This document shows positions 1-10,092 of a DNA stretch of 64,000 bases, piece by piece; within the stretch, counting starts at the first letter, position 1; every line of letters begins with the position of its first letter. Source of the DNA: Planococcus halocryophilus (GTDB lineage Bacteria > Bacillota > Bacilli > Bacillales_A > Planococcaceae); NCBI RefSeq assembly GCF_022489025.1, contig NZ_JAKVTG010000013.1, positions 1 through 64,000 of the forward strand, read 5' to 3'. The notes under the pieces are model-generated. The model ran no database searches and had not been told where the DNA came from. It saw nothing but the letters and a program-made list of their open reading frames with translations. Both the position numbers and the translations under genes were made by a program.

Positions 1-21
1 AGGAATGGCTTCTTATATTTA

Positions 22-570
22 TTAAGACCGGGTCATTCGACGACCTCGTCCATCGTAGGCTATTTGATTTTTAGAGCGTTTTTCTTTTTCTTCAATTTCA
101 CGGAAGCGGTTTTCAATCGCTGCTGAAACCAATCCAAGAGCTGTACCGAAAACAGCTCCTGCAGCCACTTCTACAGGTTGGTGACCAAGTAATTCTTTTA
201 AATCTTTTTCGCGTTCGACAAATTCAAAACTTGGAAACTCTCCAGAGAATTTCACAAAACTGTCTTCTAGTTCATTTACCAGTCGTGCGATTTCTCCTGT
301 ATGACGACGTATCCCTTGTGCGTCGTACATAACGATGACACCGAACACAATCGCAAGGGCTGTTTCTGTATGACGCGCACCTTTATTCGCAGCCACATAC
401 GCCGCAAGCGCTGATACACCCGCTGAGTGAGAGCTTGGCATGCCACCTGTTGTAAAGGCTTGTCGCCAATCCCAATTACCCGTTACGGTTTTGTGTGTCA
501 CGATTTTCAATGCTTGTGCCACGCCAATAGCCCCTAATGAGGTGATCATCCCTCTGTTCATCTTTCTCAT
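22..570 (-). CDS. Divergent PAP2-family membrane protein (YuiD-like)
   Basis: A 182-residue protein of the divergent PAP2/DUF212 family typified by Bacillus YuiD. Visible family motifs are GGMPSSHSA (about residues 42-50), YDAQGIRRHTGE (about 82-93) and LGHQPVEVAAG (about 128-138). The SSHS and RRHTGE motifs resemble the acid-phosphatase active-site blocks. The protein is mostly hydrophobic, with an N-terminal membrane segment and another near residues 135-150, and ends in a basic tail. The ATG has a GGGGG-type ribosome site about 10 bases upstream. The biochemical role of the family is not established; a membrane phosphatase-like activity is inference. It is probably complete and sits downstream of the aldolase gene on the same strand. 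Confidence 0.85.
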   Translation of the reverse strand: MRKMNRGMITSLGAIGVAQALKIVTHKTVTGNWDWRQAFTTGGMPSSHSAGVSALAAYVAANKGARHTETALAIVFGVIVMYDAQGIRRHTGEIARLVNELEDSFVKFSGEFPSFEFVEREKDLKELLGHQPVEVAAGAVFGTALGLVSAAIENRFREIEEKEKRSKNQIAYDGRGRRMTRS

Positions 571-686
571 CTGCTCATCCCCCAGTTATCAGTTTGACAA
601 CTTGCTGCTGCCATTCAATATACTTCTTTACCCATTCTTACAAAAGAATATGTTTATTCGAATAAAAAAAGGGATTTTTTCACCCA

Positions 687-1775
687 TTACCTTATGGCTT
701 CCATCTTTTCGGCCAACCATTCAAAAAGAACTTTCACTTTTTGTTGCGGAATTTTATTGTATTGATCGCCTATACTGACTTCAAACGAACAGCCTTGCTT
801 TTCTTTACGCAAATAGCCGGTAACGCCTAAATTCATTATTTCTTGAGCTTGTGCTAATATCGGCGCGATCCTTTCAGGTATTTCAGTAAAATGCACATGG
901 AACATATTGGTAACAGGCACTTCAGGTATAGTGGAAATTCCCTTGCATGAATTAAAATACAAAGCCAATTCTTTCGCTTGCACGTAATAATCTCCCATGC
1001 GATTTTTGCGTTGCGCAAAATACGCATCCGCACTCAAAATATACGGATACAAGGAAATCAAATCACCACCATGACGTTTTTTCCAAATTTTTGATTGAGC
1101 TATAAAATCTGAATCACCTGCTAAAATGGCCCCTGCAATACCGCCGATTCCTTTGTACATCGACAAATACACCGAATCGAATAAAACACAAACTTCTTTA
1201 ATGGTTTTCTCATAGTACGGAAGACATTCTAAAATTCGCGCACCGTCCAAATGAAGCTTGATCTCTTTTTCTCGGCAATAACTTGAAATGGCTTCAAGCG
1301 TTTCAAAACTGGGCAGCTGCCCTCCAATTTCACGCTGGGGCAATTCTAGCAACACGCACGCAACATCTTCGCTCATCGAAGTGACATCTTCTAATTCAAT
1401 TACGCGATCTTCAGTTGCTAATAAAATCGATTGAATGCCATGTAATTCTTTTAAGCCATCTTCTTCGTGGATTTCCAAATGACTTAAAGGATGATAGGCA
1501 ACTTTTTTCAGGTCTTTTTCATCACACCAAATTCGTAAAGCAATTTGTTGAGCCATCGTGCCACTCGGGAAAAACACGGCCGCTTCTTTCCCTAAAAAAT
1601 CGGCCATTTGCTTTTGAAAATCTTCGATCACAGAACCTTGTCCATATTTATCACTGTTGATTTTTCCATCAATCGACTCGAAAGCATTTTTCAAAACCGC
1701 TATATTTCTTGGGCCATGCCCTGCCAATTGTTGAGTTGTTTGTTCGTAACTCTTCAATAATTCATTTTGCCTCAT
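687..1775 (-). CDS. Threonine aldolase / beta-eliminating lyase family enzyme
   Basis: PLP-dependent fold-type I enzyme of the low-specificity threonine aldolase family, which cleaves threonine or allo-threonine to glycine and acetaldehyde. The N-terminal part has the GPRNIAVLKNAF segment and a PSGTMAQQIALR PLP-phosphate region. LHLDGAR supplies the Asp that contacts the pyridine nitrogen, and SMYKGIGGIAGA carries the Schiff-base lysine. The ATG at 1775 is preferred (362 residues) because GGAGGAACC lies 6-7 bases upstream. An in-frame ATG 12 codons earlier lacks a site. The substrate could differ from threonine, since the family includes related beta-eliminating lyases. Confidence 0.85.
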   Translation of the reverse strand: MRQNELLKSYEQTTQQLAGHGPRNIAVLKNAFESIDGKINSDKYGQGSVIEDFQKQMADFLGKEAAVFFPSGTMAQQIALRIWCDEKDLKKVAYHPLSHLEIHEEDGLKELHGIQSILLATEDRVIELEDVTSMSEDVACVLLELPQREIGGQLPSFETLEAISSYCREKEIKLHLDGARILECLPYYEKTIKEVCVLFDSVYLSMYKGIGGIAGAILAGDSDFIAQSKIWKKRHGGDLISLYPYILSADAYFAQRKNRMGDYYVQAKELALYFNSCKGISTIPEVPVTNMFHVHFTEIPERIAPILAQAQEIMNLGVTGYLRKEKQGCSFEVSIGDQYNKIPQQKVKVLFEWLAEKMEAIR

Positions 1776-1866
1776 TGTATTGGTTCCTCCAATAGTCAGA
1801 CTATTTTCCAACTAACTATAACATGAACTTGAACCGTACAAGTTTTTATAAATAGGCTCTATACGC

Positions 1867-1906
1867 AAAAAATCCTGCCCAAAGTCACTTATAGACGATG
1901 GACAGG
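1867..1906 (-). terminator. Rho-independent terminator after glpD
   Basis: On the minus strand CCTGTCC pairs with GGGCAGG (one G-U pair) and is followed by ATTTTTT. It lies just past the glpD stop codon. Confidence 0.7.
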
Positions 1907-1917
1907 CTTGATTTTAA

Positions 1918-3594
1918 TTAGTTTAAGCTTTGAGAAGATACTTCAACCGGATGCGTTGCTTCATAAAGCAAGCCTTCCAATTCAGCACGGTATTCTTCAG
2001 TTTGTTCTTCACTCCATACGAGCGTTTTGCTCATATAAGCGATGACATTTTCTTTATGTGCATGTACCCAATGAATATCGAAGAACAACGCACCTGTACG
2101 ACGGATAAAGAAATCGATTGGTTTGTACGCTGATTCGTATTCCATTGAATAACGCAACATCGCGTAAACAATCGGATCGAGTCCAGCTTCCGCTGCAGCA
2201 TCTAACCCTTGTGTATAGTAATGTAGGACTTTATCGACGTTTGAACCATAACGACTTACAAGCATATCCATCGCGTCAGGCGTCAGCCCCATGCTAGCCG
2301 CTTGTTGAACACGGTCAGCTCTGAACGTTTTCAGACCTTTTGATCCGCCCACATCGCCACCGGAAACCGGCAAGCGTTTTGTTGAGATTTTCGGATACTT
2401 AGTTCCCCGTTCTTTTTGTAATTGCTCTGCCACAAGATCGACAATGCTTTCACCCATCTTACGGTAACCAGTCAATTTACCACCCGCAATCGAAATTAAA
2501 CCAGAATCTGAAATAAAGATTTCATCTTTTCGTGAAATTTCAGATGGATCTTTTCCTTCTTCGTGAATCAGTGGACGCAACCCAGCCCAGCTTGACTCGA
2601 CATCTTCTTTTGTAATTCCCACTTCAGGGAACATAAAGTCTACAGCTTCCAAGACATAAGTGCGATCTTCTTCTGTCATCGTTGGGTGAGCGATATCTTG
2701 TTCGTACACTGTATCTGTTGTACCGACATAAACTTTTCCTTGGCGCGGAATTGCAAACGCCATGCGGCCGTCCGGCATATCAAAATAAATGGCTTGTTTT
2801 AATGGGAAACGACGGCCATCAAACACTAAGTGAATGCCTTTCGTCAATTGCAAAGTTTTACCGAATTTCGAATGGTCTTTGTCGCGCAATGTATCAACCC
2901 ATGGGCCAGCCGCATTGACAATTTTTTTCGCAAACACTTCATGAACGTTGCCATCAATCTGATCTACGACACGTACGCCAACTGCTTTGCCATTGTCGTA
3001 AATAAAGCTTTTCACTTTTGCATAGTTCATCGCCATTGCGCCTTTTTCGATTGCTTTCTTCATCACTTCCATCGTTAAACGCGCATCATCTGTTTTGTAT
3101 TCTACGTAATAGCCCCCGCCTTTAAGTTCTTTTTTCTTCAATAAAGGCTCGCGACGCAATGTTTCTTCTTTACTTAACATTTTGCGGCGTTCTGATTTTT
3201 TAACACCTGCTAAAAAGTCATAAACACGAAGACCAACGTTTGTGCTGAGCGGTCCGAATGTTCCACCTTTATAAAACGGTAGTAACATCCATTCAGGAGT
3301 CGTTACGTGCGGTCCGTTTTCATATACAATTTCGCGCTCTTTGCCAACTTCTGCTACCATTTTCACTTCAAATTGTTTTAAGTAACGCAAGCCACCGTGA
3401 ACCAATTTTGTTGAGCGGCTACTTGTTCCTGCTGCAAAATCTTGCATTTCGACTACTGCAATATCCATACCGCGCACAGCCGCATCTAGTGCAATTCCTG
3501 CACCTGTAATTCCGCCACCAATGACTAAAACATCTAATTGCGATTGTTTCATTTGGTTATATCGTTCATTTCTGTTCAAACTTGAAAATTTCAT
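1918..3594 (-). CDS. glpD: Glycerol-3-phosphate dehydrogenase, FAD-dependent
   Basis: Aerobic membrane-associated glycerol-3-phosphate dehydrogenase. It oxidises G3P to dihydroxyacetone phosphate and passes electrons to quinone. The N-terminus has the FAD-binding VIGGGITGAGIALDAA, followed by FAAGTSSRSTKLVHGGLRY, both diagnostic for GlpD. Further landmarks are KGIHLVFD, SSWAGLRPLIHEEGKDPSEISR and IAGGKLTGYRKM. The ATG at 3594 gives 558 residues, close to Bacillus GlpD, and has AAGGAG 11 bases upstream. The in-frame ATG 15 codons earlier has no good site. It follows glpK in the same direction and is preceded by an attenuator-like hairpin, so expression probably depends on GlpP and G3P. Confidence 0.97.
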   Translation of the reverse strand: MKFSSLNRNERYNQMKQSQLDVLVIGGGITGAGIALDAAVRGMDIAVVEMQDFAAGTSSRSTKLVHGGLRYLKQFEVKMVAEVGKEREIVYENGPHVTTPEWMLLPFYKGGTFGPLSTNVGLRVYDFLAGVKKSERRKMLSKEETLRREPLLKKKELKGGGYYVEYKTDDARLTMEVMKKAIEKGAMAMNYAKVKSFIYDNGKAVGVRVVDQIDGNVHEVFAKKIVNAAGPWVDTLRDKDHSKFGKTLQLTKGIHLVFDGRRFPLKQAIYFDMPDGRMAFAIPRQGKVYVGTTDTVYEQDIAHPTMTEEDRTYVLEAVDFMFPEVGITKEDVESSWAGLRPLIHEEGKDPSEISRKDEIFISDSGLISIAGGKLTGYRKMGESIVDLVAEQLQKERGTKYPKISTKRLPVSGGDVGGSKGLKTFRADRVQQAASMGLTPDAMDMLVSRYGSNVDKVLHYYTQGLDAAAEAGLDPIVYAMLRYSMEYESAYKPIDFFIRRTGALFFDIHWVHAHKENVIAYMSKTLVWSEEQTEEYRAELEGLLYEATHPVEVSSQSLN

Positions 3595-3747
3595 AAGTTC
3601 ATCTACTCCTTCTTTTTTGTTTGAGATATAGATCTTCATTTACCTGCTTTGATCCACCCAAAAACTACATTTGCAAAAAATGGTTTATACGGAATAGGTT
3701 CAAGCAGTTTGAAAAATGGCTCTTTCTAACTTGTATACCCATTTTTC

Positions 3748-3811
3748 CAAATAAAAAGAGAGATCCAGGCACAGTTACAGAATTTTTTCTGTAAAACTGG
3801 CTTGGTCTCTC
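3748..3811 (-). promoter_or_regulatory. GlpP-type antiterminator leader before glpD
   Basis: A long inverted repeat (arms about 3758-3782 and 3788-3811) ends on the minus strand in TTTTTATTT. It lies between the glpK stop and the glpD start and has the form of an intrinsic terminator inside an operon. In Bacillus the equivalent leader is read through only when GlpP with bound G3P antiterminates. The function here is inferred from position, structure and the presence of glpP nearby. Confidence 0.8.
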
Positions 3812-3851
3812 GAAGTCTCCGGCCGTATATCTCTCGTTATTAACTTTTATG

Positions 3852-5366
<1,515 letters not shown>

Positions 5367-5374
5367 CTAATGAA

Positions 5375-6205
5375 TTATGAAATATTTTCTTCAATTGTAT
5401 CAGCTGCTGTATGTTCTTTTTTCAATTCTACACTTGCCGCTCCAAATAATACCAGTAATAAGACGACGGTCATGATCCAAAATGGTAAATCATATGCTCC
5501 TGTGAACAACGCTTTATAAAATAACGCGCCGTATATACCACCGAAAATAGGACCGACAACCGGCACCCATGCATACGACCAATCTGAACTACCTTTTCCT
5601 GGTATCGGCAACAATGCGTGTGCAATACGCGGACCTAAGTCACGCGCCGGGTTAATCGCGTATCCGGTAGTGCCACCAAGTGACATCCCGATTGCGACGA
5701 TCAACAAACCTACGATTAACGGATTCAAGCCTTCAGTAAAATCATTCGCGCCAATGAACAATAAGCCCATCACTAATACGGCAGTTCCGATAATTTCGCT
5801 TACTAAGTTGGAGAAAGGACTACGGATCGCTGGACCCGTTGCAAATACGGCAAGTTTCGCACCCTTGTCTTCTGTACGTCTCCAATGCGGTAAGTAGTTT
5901 AAGAAAACAATAACTCCACCAAGAATAGCTCCGAGAATCTGTGCAGCGATATACATTGGAACTTTAGCCCAAGGAAAATCTCCTACAGACGCAAGACCTA
6001 AAGTTACTGCTGGATTAATATGTGCTCCTGAAAAACTCCCGACTGCGTAGACAGCCATGGTAACAGCTAGACCCCATGCAAGCGTTATCAAAACCCAACC
6101 GCCATTTTCTGCTTTAGAGTCTTTTAATACCGCCCCTGCCACTACACCTCCACCAAAAATAATTAAAATCATCGTACCAATTACTTCTGCTAAAAACTCC
6201 GTCAT
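5375..6205 (-). CDS. glpF: Glycerol uptake facilitator
   Basis: Aquaglyceroporin of the MIP family that lets glycerol diffuse across the cytoplasmic membrane. Both half-helix NPA motifs are present: SGAHINPAVT at residues 64-66 and GYAINPARD at 185-187. The Arg-Asp pair after the second NPA marks a glycerol channel rather than a strict water channel. Six membrane spans can be traced, and 276 residues is normal for Bacillales. It is the first gene of glpFK. Its promoter overlaps a cre site and is followed by an attenuator, so it should be repressed by CcpA and need GlpP for read-through. Confidence 0.96.
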   Translation of the reverse strand: MTEFLAEVIGTMILIIFGGGVVAGAVLKDSKAENGGWVLITLAWGLAVTMAVYAVGSFSGAHINPAVTLGLASVGDFPWAKVPMYIAAQILGAILGGVIVFLNYLPHWRRTEDKGAKLAVFATGPAIRSPFSNLVSEIIGTAVLVMGLLFIGANDFTEGLNPLIVGLLIVAIGMSLGGTTGYAINPARDLGPRIAHALLPIPGKGSSDWSYAWVPVVGPIFGGIYGALFYKALFTGAYDLPFWIMTVVLLLVLFGAASVELKKEHTAADTIEENIS

Positions 6206-6246
6206 CGTTTTGCACCCCTTTGTTTTTTTCGTTTAAGAACCATCTC

Positions 6247-6316
6247 GAAAAATATAAAAAGACCCACACTGAACCAGCCACTCTTTTGTTAAAAGCGCTC
6301 TTTTCAGTGCAGGTCT
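6247..6316 (-). promoter_or_regulatory. GlpP-type antiterminator leader before glpF
   Basis: On the minus strand AGACCTGCACTGAA (6303-6316) pairs with TTCAGTGTGGGTCT (6260-6273) and is followed by TTTTTATATTTTT. It lies between the glpF promoter and the glpF start. The arrangement matches the GlpP-controlled leader of Bacillus glpFK. The hairpin is seen; the regulation is inferred. Confidence 0.82.
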
Positions 6317-6351
6317 CCATTTCTCCAACACAGTTCTTAACTTGTAAGTCT

Positions 6352-6380
6352 AAGTTATCAGTTAATGAAAACGCTGTCAA
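6352..6380 (-). promoter_or_regulatory. glpF promoter (sigma-A type)
   Basis: Minus strand TTGACA (6375-6380), a 17-base spacer and TAACTT (6352-6357). The attenuator begins about 35 bases further downstream. Confidence 0.75.
6366..6379. promoter_or_regulatory. cre site (CcpA operator)
   Basis: TGAAAACGCTGTCA fits the cre consensus TGWAANCGNTNWCA at every position. It overlaps the -35 hexamer of the glpF promoter, which fits repression of glycerol uptake by preferred sugars. Confidence 0.85.
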
Positions 6381-6389
6381 CATATATTT

Positions 6390-6935
6390 TCACAATTCCC
6401 AAAGTTCTGGTTGTGATGTTGAAATCGCTTTAGCTCCTCCGTCGTAAGCAAGTTGAATATCTTCTTTCGTCCGAATCAATCCACCGGCAATAACCGGTAT
6501 ACCCGTCTTATCGAAAACTTCTTTAATAACGGACGGAATAATCCCTGGCAATATTTCAATATAATCAGGCTTTACTTGATTAATCAACTTAATATTATGT
6601 TCTAGCGCCTGACTATCGAGTAAAAACAATCGCTGAATTGTCATCAAATTATTTTTCTTCGCTAATGAAATAACATTGCTTCTTGTCGAAACAATTCCAT
6701 CTGGTTTGACTTCTCTCAATAAATACTCAAATCCATAAGCATCCGCTTTTAACCCTTGGATTAAATCGACATGAAGAATCACTTTTTTTTCAGCCTTTTT
6801 CGCTGCTTGCACCAATTGTTTTAATTGTGATAACCGCGTTTCCAAAAAGATAATATATTCATGATCGCTACTAAGTAAACGTTCAAATTCTTTCATATTG
6901 CGTAAAACAGGTAAAACGCCAGTTAACTCATGCAC
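6390..6935 (-). CDS. glpP: Glycerol-3-phosphate-responsive antiterminator
   Basis: GlpP-family RNA-binding antiterminator with a TIM-barrel-like fold, which binds G3P and lets polymerase pass the glpF and glpD leader terminators. The 181 residues match the family length. Typical segments are ILHVDLIQGLKAD, GIVSTRSNVI, TIQRLFLLDS, IEILPGIIPSVI and PVIAGGLIRTKEDI, the last resembling a phosphate-binding loop. It lies immediately upstream of the glpF promoter, the Bacillus order glpP-glpF-glpK-glpD. Both predicted target hairpins are in the window. Confidence 0.95.
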   Translation of the reverse strand: MHELTGVLPVLRNMKEFERLLSSDHEYIIFLETRLSQLKQLVQAAKKAEKKVILHVDLIQGLKADAYGFEYLLREVKPDGIVSTRSNVISLAKKNNLMTIQRLFLLDSQALEHNIKLINQVKPDYIEILPGIIPSVIKEVFDKTGIPVIAGGLIRTKEDIQLAYDGGAKAISTSQPELWEL

Positions 6936-6979
6936 CGAATTCCCTCCTCTCGTTACTCCACATTATCTGCCCAAACAGC

Positions 6980-7176
6980 TTACCATTCTATAATTTGATA
7001 CTCTCTTGCCTCTTCTGCTACATACGGATCCATTTTGAATAAGGTGTCGCAGTTTTCATGTGATTCCGCTTTATAAATGACCATTCCACCAGAACCATGC
7101 TGAAATCCGACTTTTATCGCTGTCTTTCATTGGCAATAGCACCACAAATTACTTTATGGCCCCATACCCCTTTCAT
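6980..7176 (-). pseudogene. Remnant of a YciI-family protein
   Basis: Minus-strand reading gives a short N-terminal stretch (MKGVWGHKVICGAIAN) that hits a stop. In another frame it continues as VGFQHGSGGMVIYKAES and MDPYVAEEAREYQIIEW, then a stop. The second part is a good match to the C-terminal half of YciI-like domains (GSGGMxIYxA and DPYV...IxEW). YciI proteins are about 90-100 residues, so the N-terminal half is mostly lost and the frame is broken. No intact copy is nearby. I judge it a decaying gene; a sequencing error alone would not explain the missing N-terminus. Confidence 0.6.
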
Positions 7177-7260
7177 CTATTATAGTGAGCTCGTTTGAAA
7201 ATGTCTGTTATTGACGTGAAATTCGTTTAAAGTATCTTTACGGATTCCAGTTTCTGGACA

Positions 7261-7535
7261 TACTGTCCGGTTCAGCTCAAATACTGTCCGAATTTGTGAA
7301 ATACTGTCCAAACGGCACCATTTACTGTCCAAATCACAACAAATACTGTCCGCATCCCATTTCCTCAGCGGAAAGCGCGACCTTGCGCTTTCCTGGTCTT
7401 CGGTAAGTATGGTTTTGAACTTTGAGCAGGAAGAAACTGGGCATACTGTCCGAATTCTATTGAATACTGTCCGTTTCAGCACAAATACTGTCCGTTTCGG
7501 ATGAAATACTGTCCATTTCTCATCATTTACTGTCG
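7261..7535. repeat. 21-nt periodic TACTGTCC array around a hairpin
   Basis: Ten copies of TACTGTCC (complement GGACAGTA) start at 7261, 7282, 7302, 7323, 7344, 7444, 7465, 7486, 7507 and 7528. Spacing is 21 nt except for one step of 20 and the central gap. Bases between cores are not conserved. The central gap holds the GGAAAGCGC hairpin at 7370-7393, so the locus is five sites, hairpin, five sites. The last core (TACTGTCG) forms an inverted repeat with ACAGTA just before the MBL-fold gene. The same family recurs at 59.7-60.1 kb in the opposite orientation. Confidence 0.85.
7370..7393. repeat. GGAAAGCGC hairpin, copy 1
   Basis: GGAAAGCGC and GCGCTTTCC separated by 6 bases. Other copies are at 55616, 59806, 59989 and 60174. 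Confidence 0.85.
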
Positions 7536-7588
7536 AAACAGTATAAACTAGAGTTAAACAAACATTTTCTTAAAGGAGTGAACTACCC

Positions 7589-8299
7589 ATGCGGATGACA
7601 AAAAAAGGACCTATTTACCAATTAACTTTCTTACCAAAATTACTTCCAATCAATTGCTATATTATCGATGAAGAAACTGAATTGACCTTAGTAGATGCCG
7701 CACTGAGCCTTAATGCGAAACAGATTTTATTATCGATTCGTGTTATGCAAAAACCATTAACTCAAATCATTATCACCCACGCCCATATGGACCATCTCGG
7801 TGCACTTGATGCCATTAAACACGAATGGCCAGATGCCGTGGTCAGTATGTCCTCACGCGACGCTCGTTTGCTCAAAGGGGATATTCACACTCTTCCTGGC
7901 GAACCCGACTCGCCCATTAAAGGCGGTGTCCCAACAAATATCAACACACAACCTGATCGCTTGCTCGAAGAAGGCGCGCGGATTGGTTCGCTTGAAGTGG
8001 TGAATACACCTGGACATACACCTGGCTCGATTTCGTTGCTTGATACTCGCAATCGTTTTCTCATTGTGGGAGATGCCCTTCAAACACAAGGTGGCATTGC
8101 CGTTTCTGGCACATTCAAAGCGCTATTCCCTTTTCCAGCATTCGCTACATGGAACAAAAAAACAGCACTGGAAAGCGCCAAAAAAATCAAAAACTTACAT
8201 CCCCAATTATTAGCGGTTGGCCATGGGAAAATGATTGCTAATCCACTGAAAGCTATCGAATTGGCAATTTTGGATAGCGAAAAAAAGAATTGGCAATAA
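7589..8299 (+). CDS. MBL-fold metallo-hydrolase
   Basis: Metallo-beta-lactamase-fold protein of 236 residues. The metal-binding set is complete: HAHMDH at residues 64-69, His143 in NTPGHTPGS, Asp162 in VGDAL and His212 in VGHG. The fold and length fit the glyoxalase II-like/YqgX-like group of thiolester hydrolases, but the substrate cannot be told from sequence. AAAGGAGTG lies about 8 bases before the ATG. No signal peptide or membrane segment, so it is cytoplasmic. A TATAAA -10 overlaps the last site of the upstream 21-nt array. It appears to be transcribed alone. Confidence 0.85.
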   Translation: MRMTKKGPIYQLTFLPKLLPINCYIIDEETELTLVDAALSLNAKQILLSIRVMQKPLTQIIITHAHMDHLGALDAIKHEWPDAVVSMSSRDARLLKGDIHTLPGEPDSPIKGGVPTNINTQPDRLLEEGARIGSLEVVNTPGHTPGSISLLDTRNRFLIVGDALQTQGGIAVSGTFKALFPFPAFATWNKKTALESAKKIKNLHPQLLAVGHGKMIANPLKAIELAILDSEKKNWQ

Positions 8300-8438
8300 C
8301 AGCTTAAGCAAAATTAATCTCCTATATCACTAGGAAAAGAATGTTCTATTTTTCCAAAACAAAGTTTGCTACGATTAGAATTGGGAATTATAAACCAAAT
8401 TCAATTAGTGTTTGTACTAGATTAGGAGCTATCGCAAA

Positions 8439-9970
8439 ATGCCCGAAAAAATTCCACAAAAATTATAATCAATTATAAAACCACAACGGAAAACAGCTTT
8501 TCTAACCGCTGTTGTGATGGAATTTTTATGTTATCTATTTGTGTTCACCAACTTACTTCCTAATCACGACAGCCTGTTTAATACACATAGCCCTCAACTA
8601 AAAGCTGATTCAGGACGCTTTTTCTTGTCGCCTTTTAGTGGAATCAGTTCTTATTTCGACTTACAGTGGATTAATGGTATGCTTGCAATTTTTTATTTGG
8701 CTTTAATAGCTGTTATGCTCACCGAATTGTTTCAATTGAAAAAAACATTTTCCATCTTGGCTGTTAGTTGCTTGATAGTCACATTTCCAACGATCGCTTC
8801 CACTTTTTCTTATATGTTTACTGCGGATGGTTATCTATTTGGGTTTTACTGACAGTTCTATCTGTACTTATCACCCAAAAATACAAATACGGCTTTATCC
8901 AGGCTTCTATCCTATTCTACATAAGTGCCGGGATTTACCAAGCCAATTTACCACTTCTTTCTACACTGATCTTAGTTTTCTTTATAACTGAAATCATAGG
9001 CAGAAAAATCACCGGCCTTCAATTAACAAGTTATCTTTTACGTTTCTTTGCCTTAGCTAGTATTGGGATGTCTTTGTACATCATTAATTTTAAACTTTAT
9101 ACGACTTTATTCGTAGGCAACATTACGAGCTATCAAGGGCTTGACTTGGTTGGACAAAGCGATGCTTCTATTTTTGAGCATTTTAAACAAATCCATGAAG
9201 CCTTTTCTCTATTTTTCTTCCGAGGATTTATTACAGACTTCCCAGTAAATTTATTTGAATGGTTGAATGTTGCGATCTTTTTATTAATCGGCTTTGGCTT
9301 CATTTTATTGCTAATTCAAAATAGCAGATTTATATCAAAACTACATGCTTTTTCCGCTGCAGTAATGGTGTTATTTATGCACTCTCTTCTTATATATTGT
9401 ACTTTATGTCAGCAGACTTGACTTACCAAATGTTGATGGTATTCGCTCTTGTTAGTTTTTATATATTGCCTGTTTTTTTATGAACACCTTTCCGTTCCAA
9501 CTGTTTTTATAAAGAGCTTTTCATGGCTAAGCGTTCTAATTATTTCGTAACTATTTTCAATTTTTGCGCTTATCTCAAATATCGCATATTTAAATATAGA
9601 ACTAAAATATGAAAAATCAACTGCTTTTGTTAACCGGTTAATCAGCCGAATCCAGCAAACTGAAAACGTCACACCTAGCTCTAAACTGGCTATTATCGGA
9701 CGATACAGATTGGACTCAACTTTGAGTACAAGTAACATTTCAGAAAGCATTCCGAAAATGACTGGTCCTTTCGGGGATAGTATTGTTTTATATCCTTACT
9801 ATTACAATCAGATGATGCAAAATCATTTTGGTGTTACTTATAAATTCGTTTCTGAGCAAGAATATTTAGAAATTGCAGCTTTTGAGTCATTCGCAGAAAT
9901 GGACGCATGGCCATCCCAAAATGCAATTCGTATCATTGATGATATCGTTGTTGTAAAGCTACAAAACTAG
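8439..9970 (+). pseudogene. Decayed GtrII-type glucosyltransferase
   Basis: A multi-pass membrane protein of the GtrII (Glucos_trans_II) type, broken in several places. An ATG at 8439 with an AGGAG site is followed by an in-frame stop at codon 10 (8466). The same frame then continues through FLFVFTN-like helix, NHDSLFNTHS and DSGRFF, typical of the GtrII N-terminus. Near 8850 the protein moves to another frame, near 9400 to a third, and near 9481 back again, with one more stop at 9548. The C-terminus (LYPYYYNQMMQN ... IIDDIVVVKLQN) is recognisable and in frame from about 9550. At least five lesions rule out a working protein. It may have glucosylated a lipid-linked or wall glycan. Confidence 0.8.
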
Positions 9971-9974
9971 AAAT

Positions 9975-10020
9975 ACACCAAACATGGAACAAAATTCCGT
10001 TGTTTGGTGTTTTTCTTTTT
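9975..10020 (+). terminator. Rho-independent terminator
   Basis: ACACCAAACA (9975-9984) pairs with TGTTTGGTGT (10001-10010), followed by TTTTCTTTTT. It follows the GtrII pseudogene. Confidence 0.8.
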
Positions 10021-10092
10021 CTGATACCATTTTCCTATATACTTTAATAATTTTCAGCTATACTTAAAGGAATAAACTAAGGAGGAGTGACA

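Noticed and set aside
7180-7482. Open frame of 100 codons on the minus strand with RTV-type repeats
   Set aside because: It translates the 7.3 kb repeat array; no ribosome site or coding signal.
9478-9750. Minus-strand frame of 90 codons inside the GtrII pseudogene
   Set aside because: It is the antisense of recognisable GtrII C-terminal sequence and has no ribosome site.
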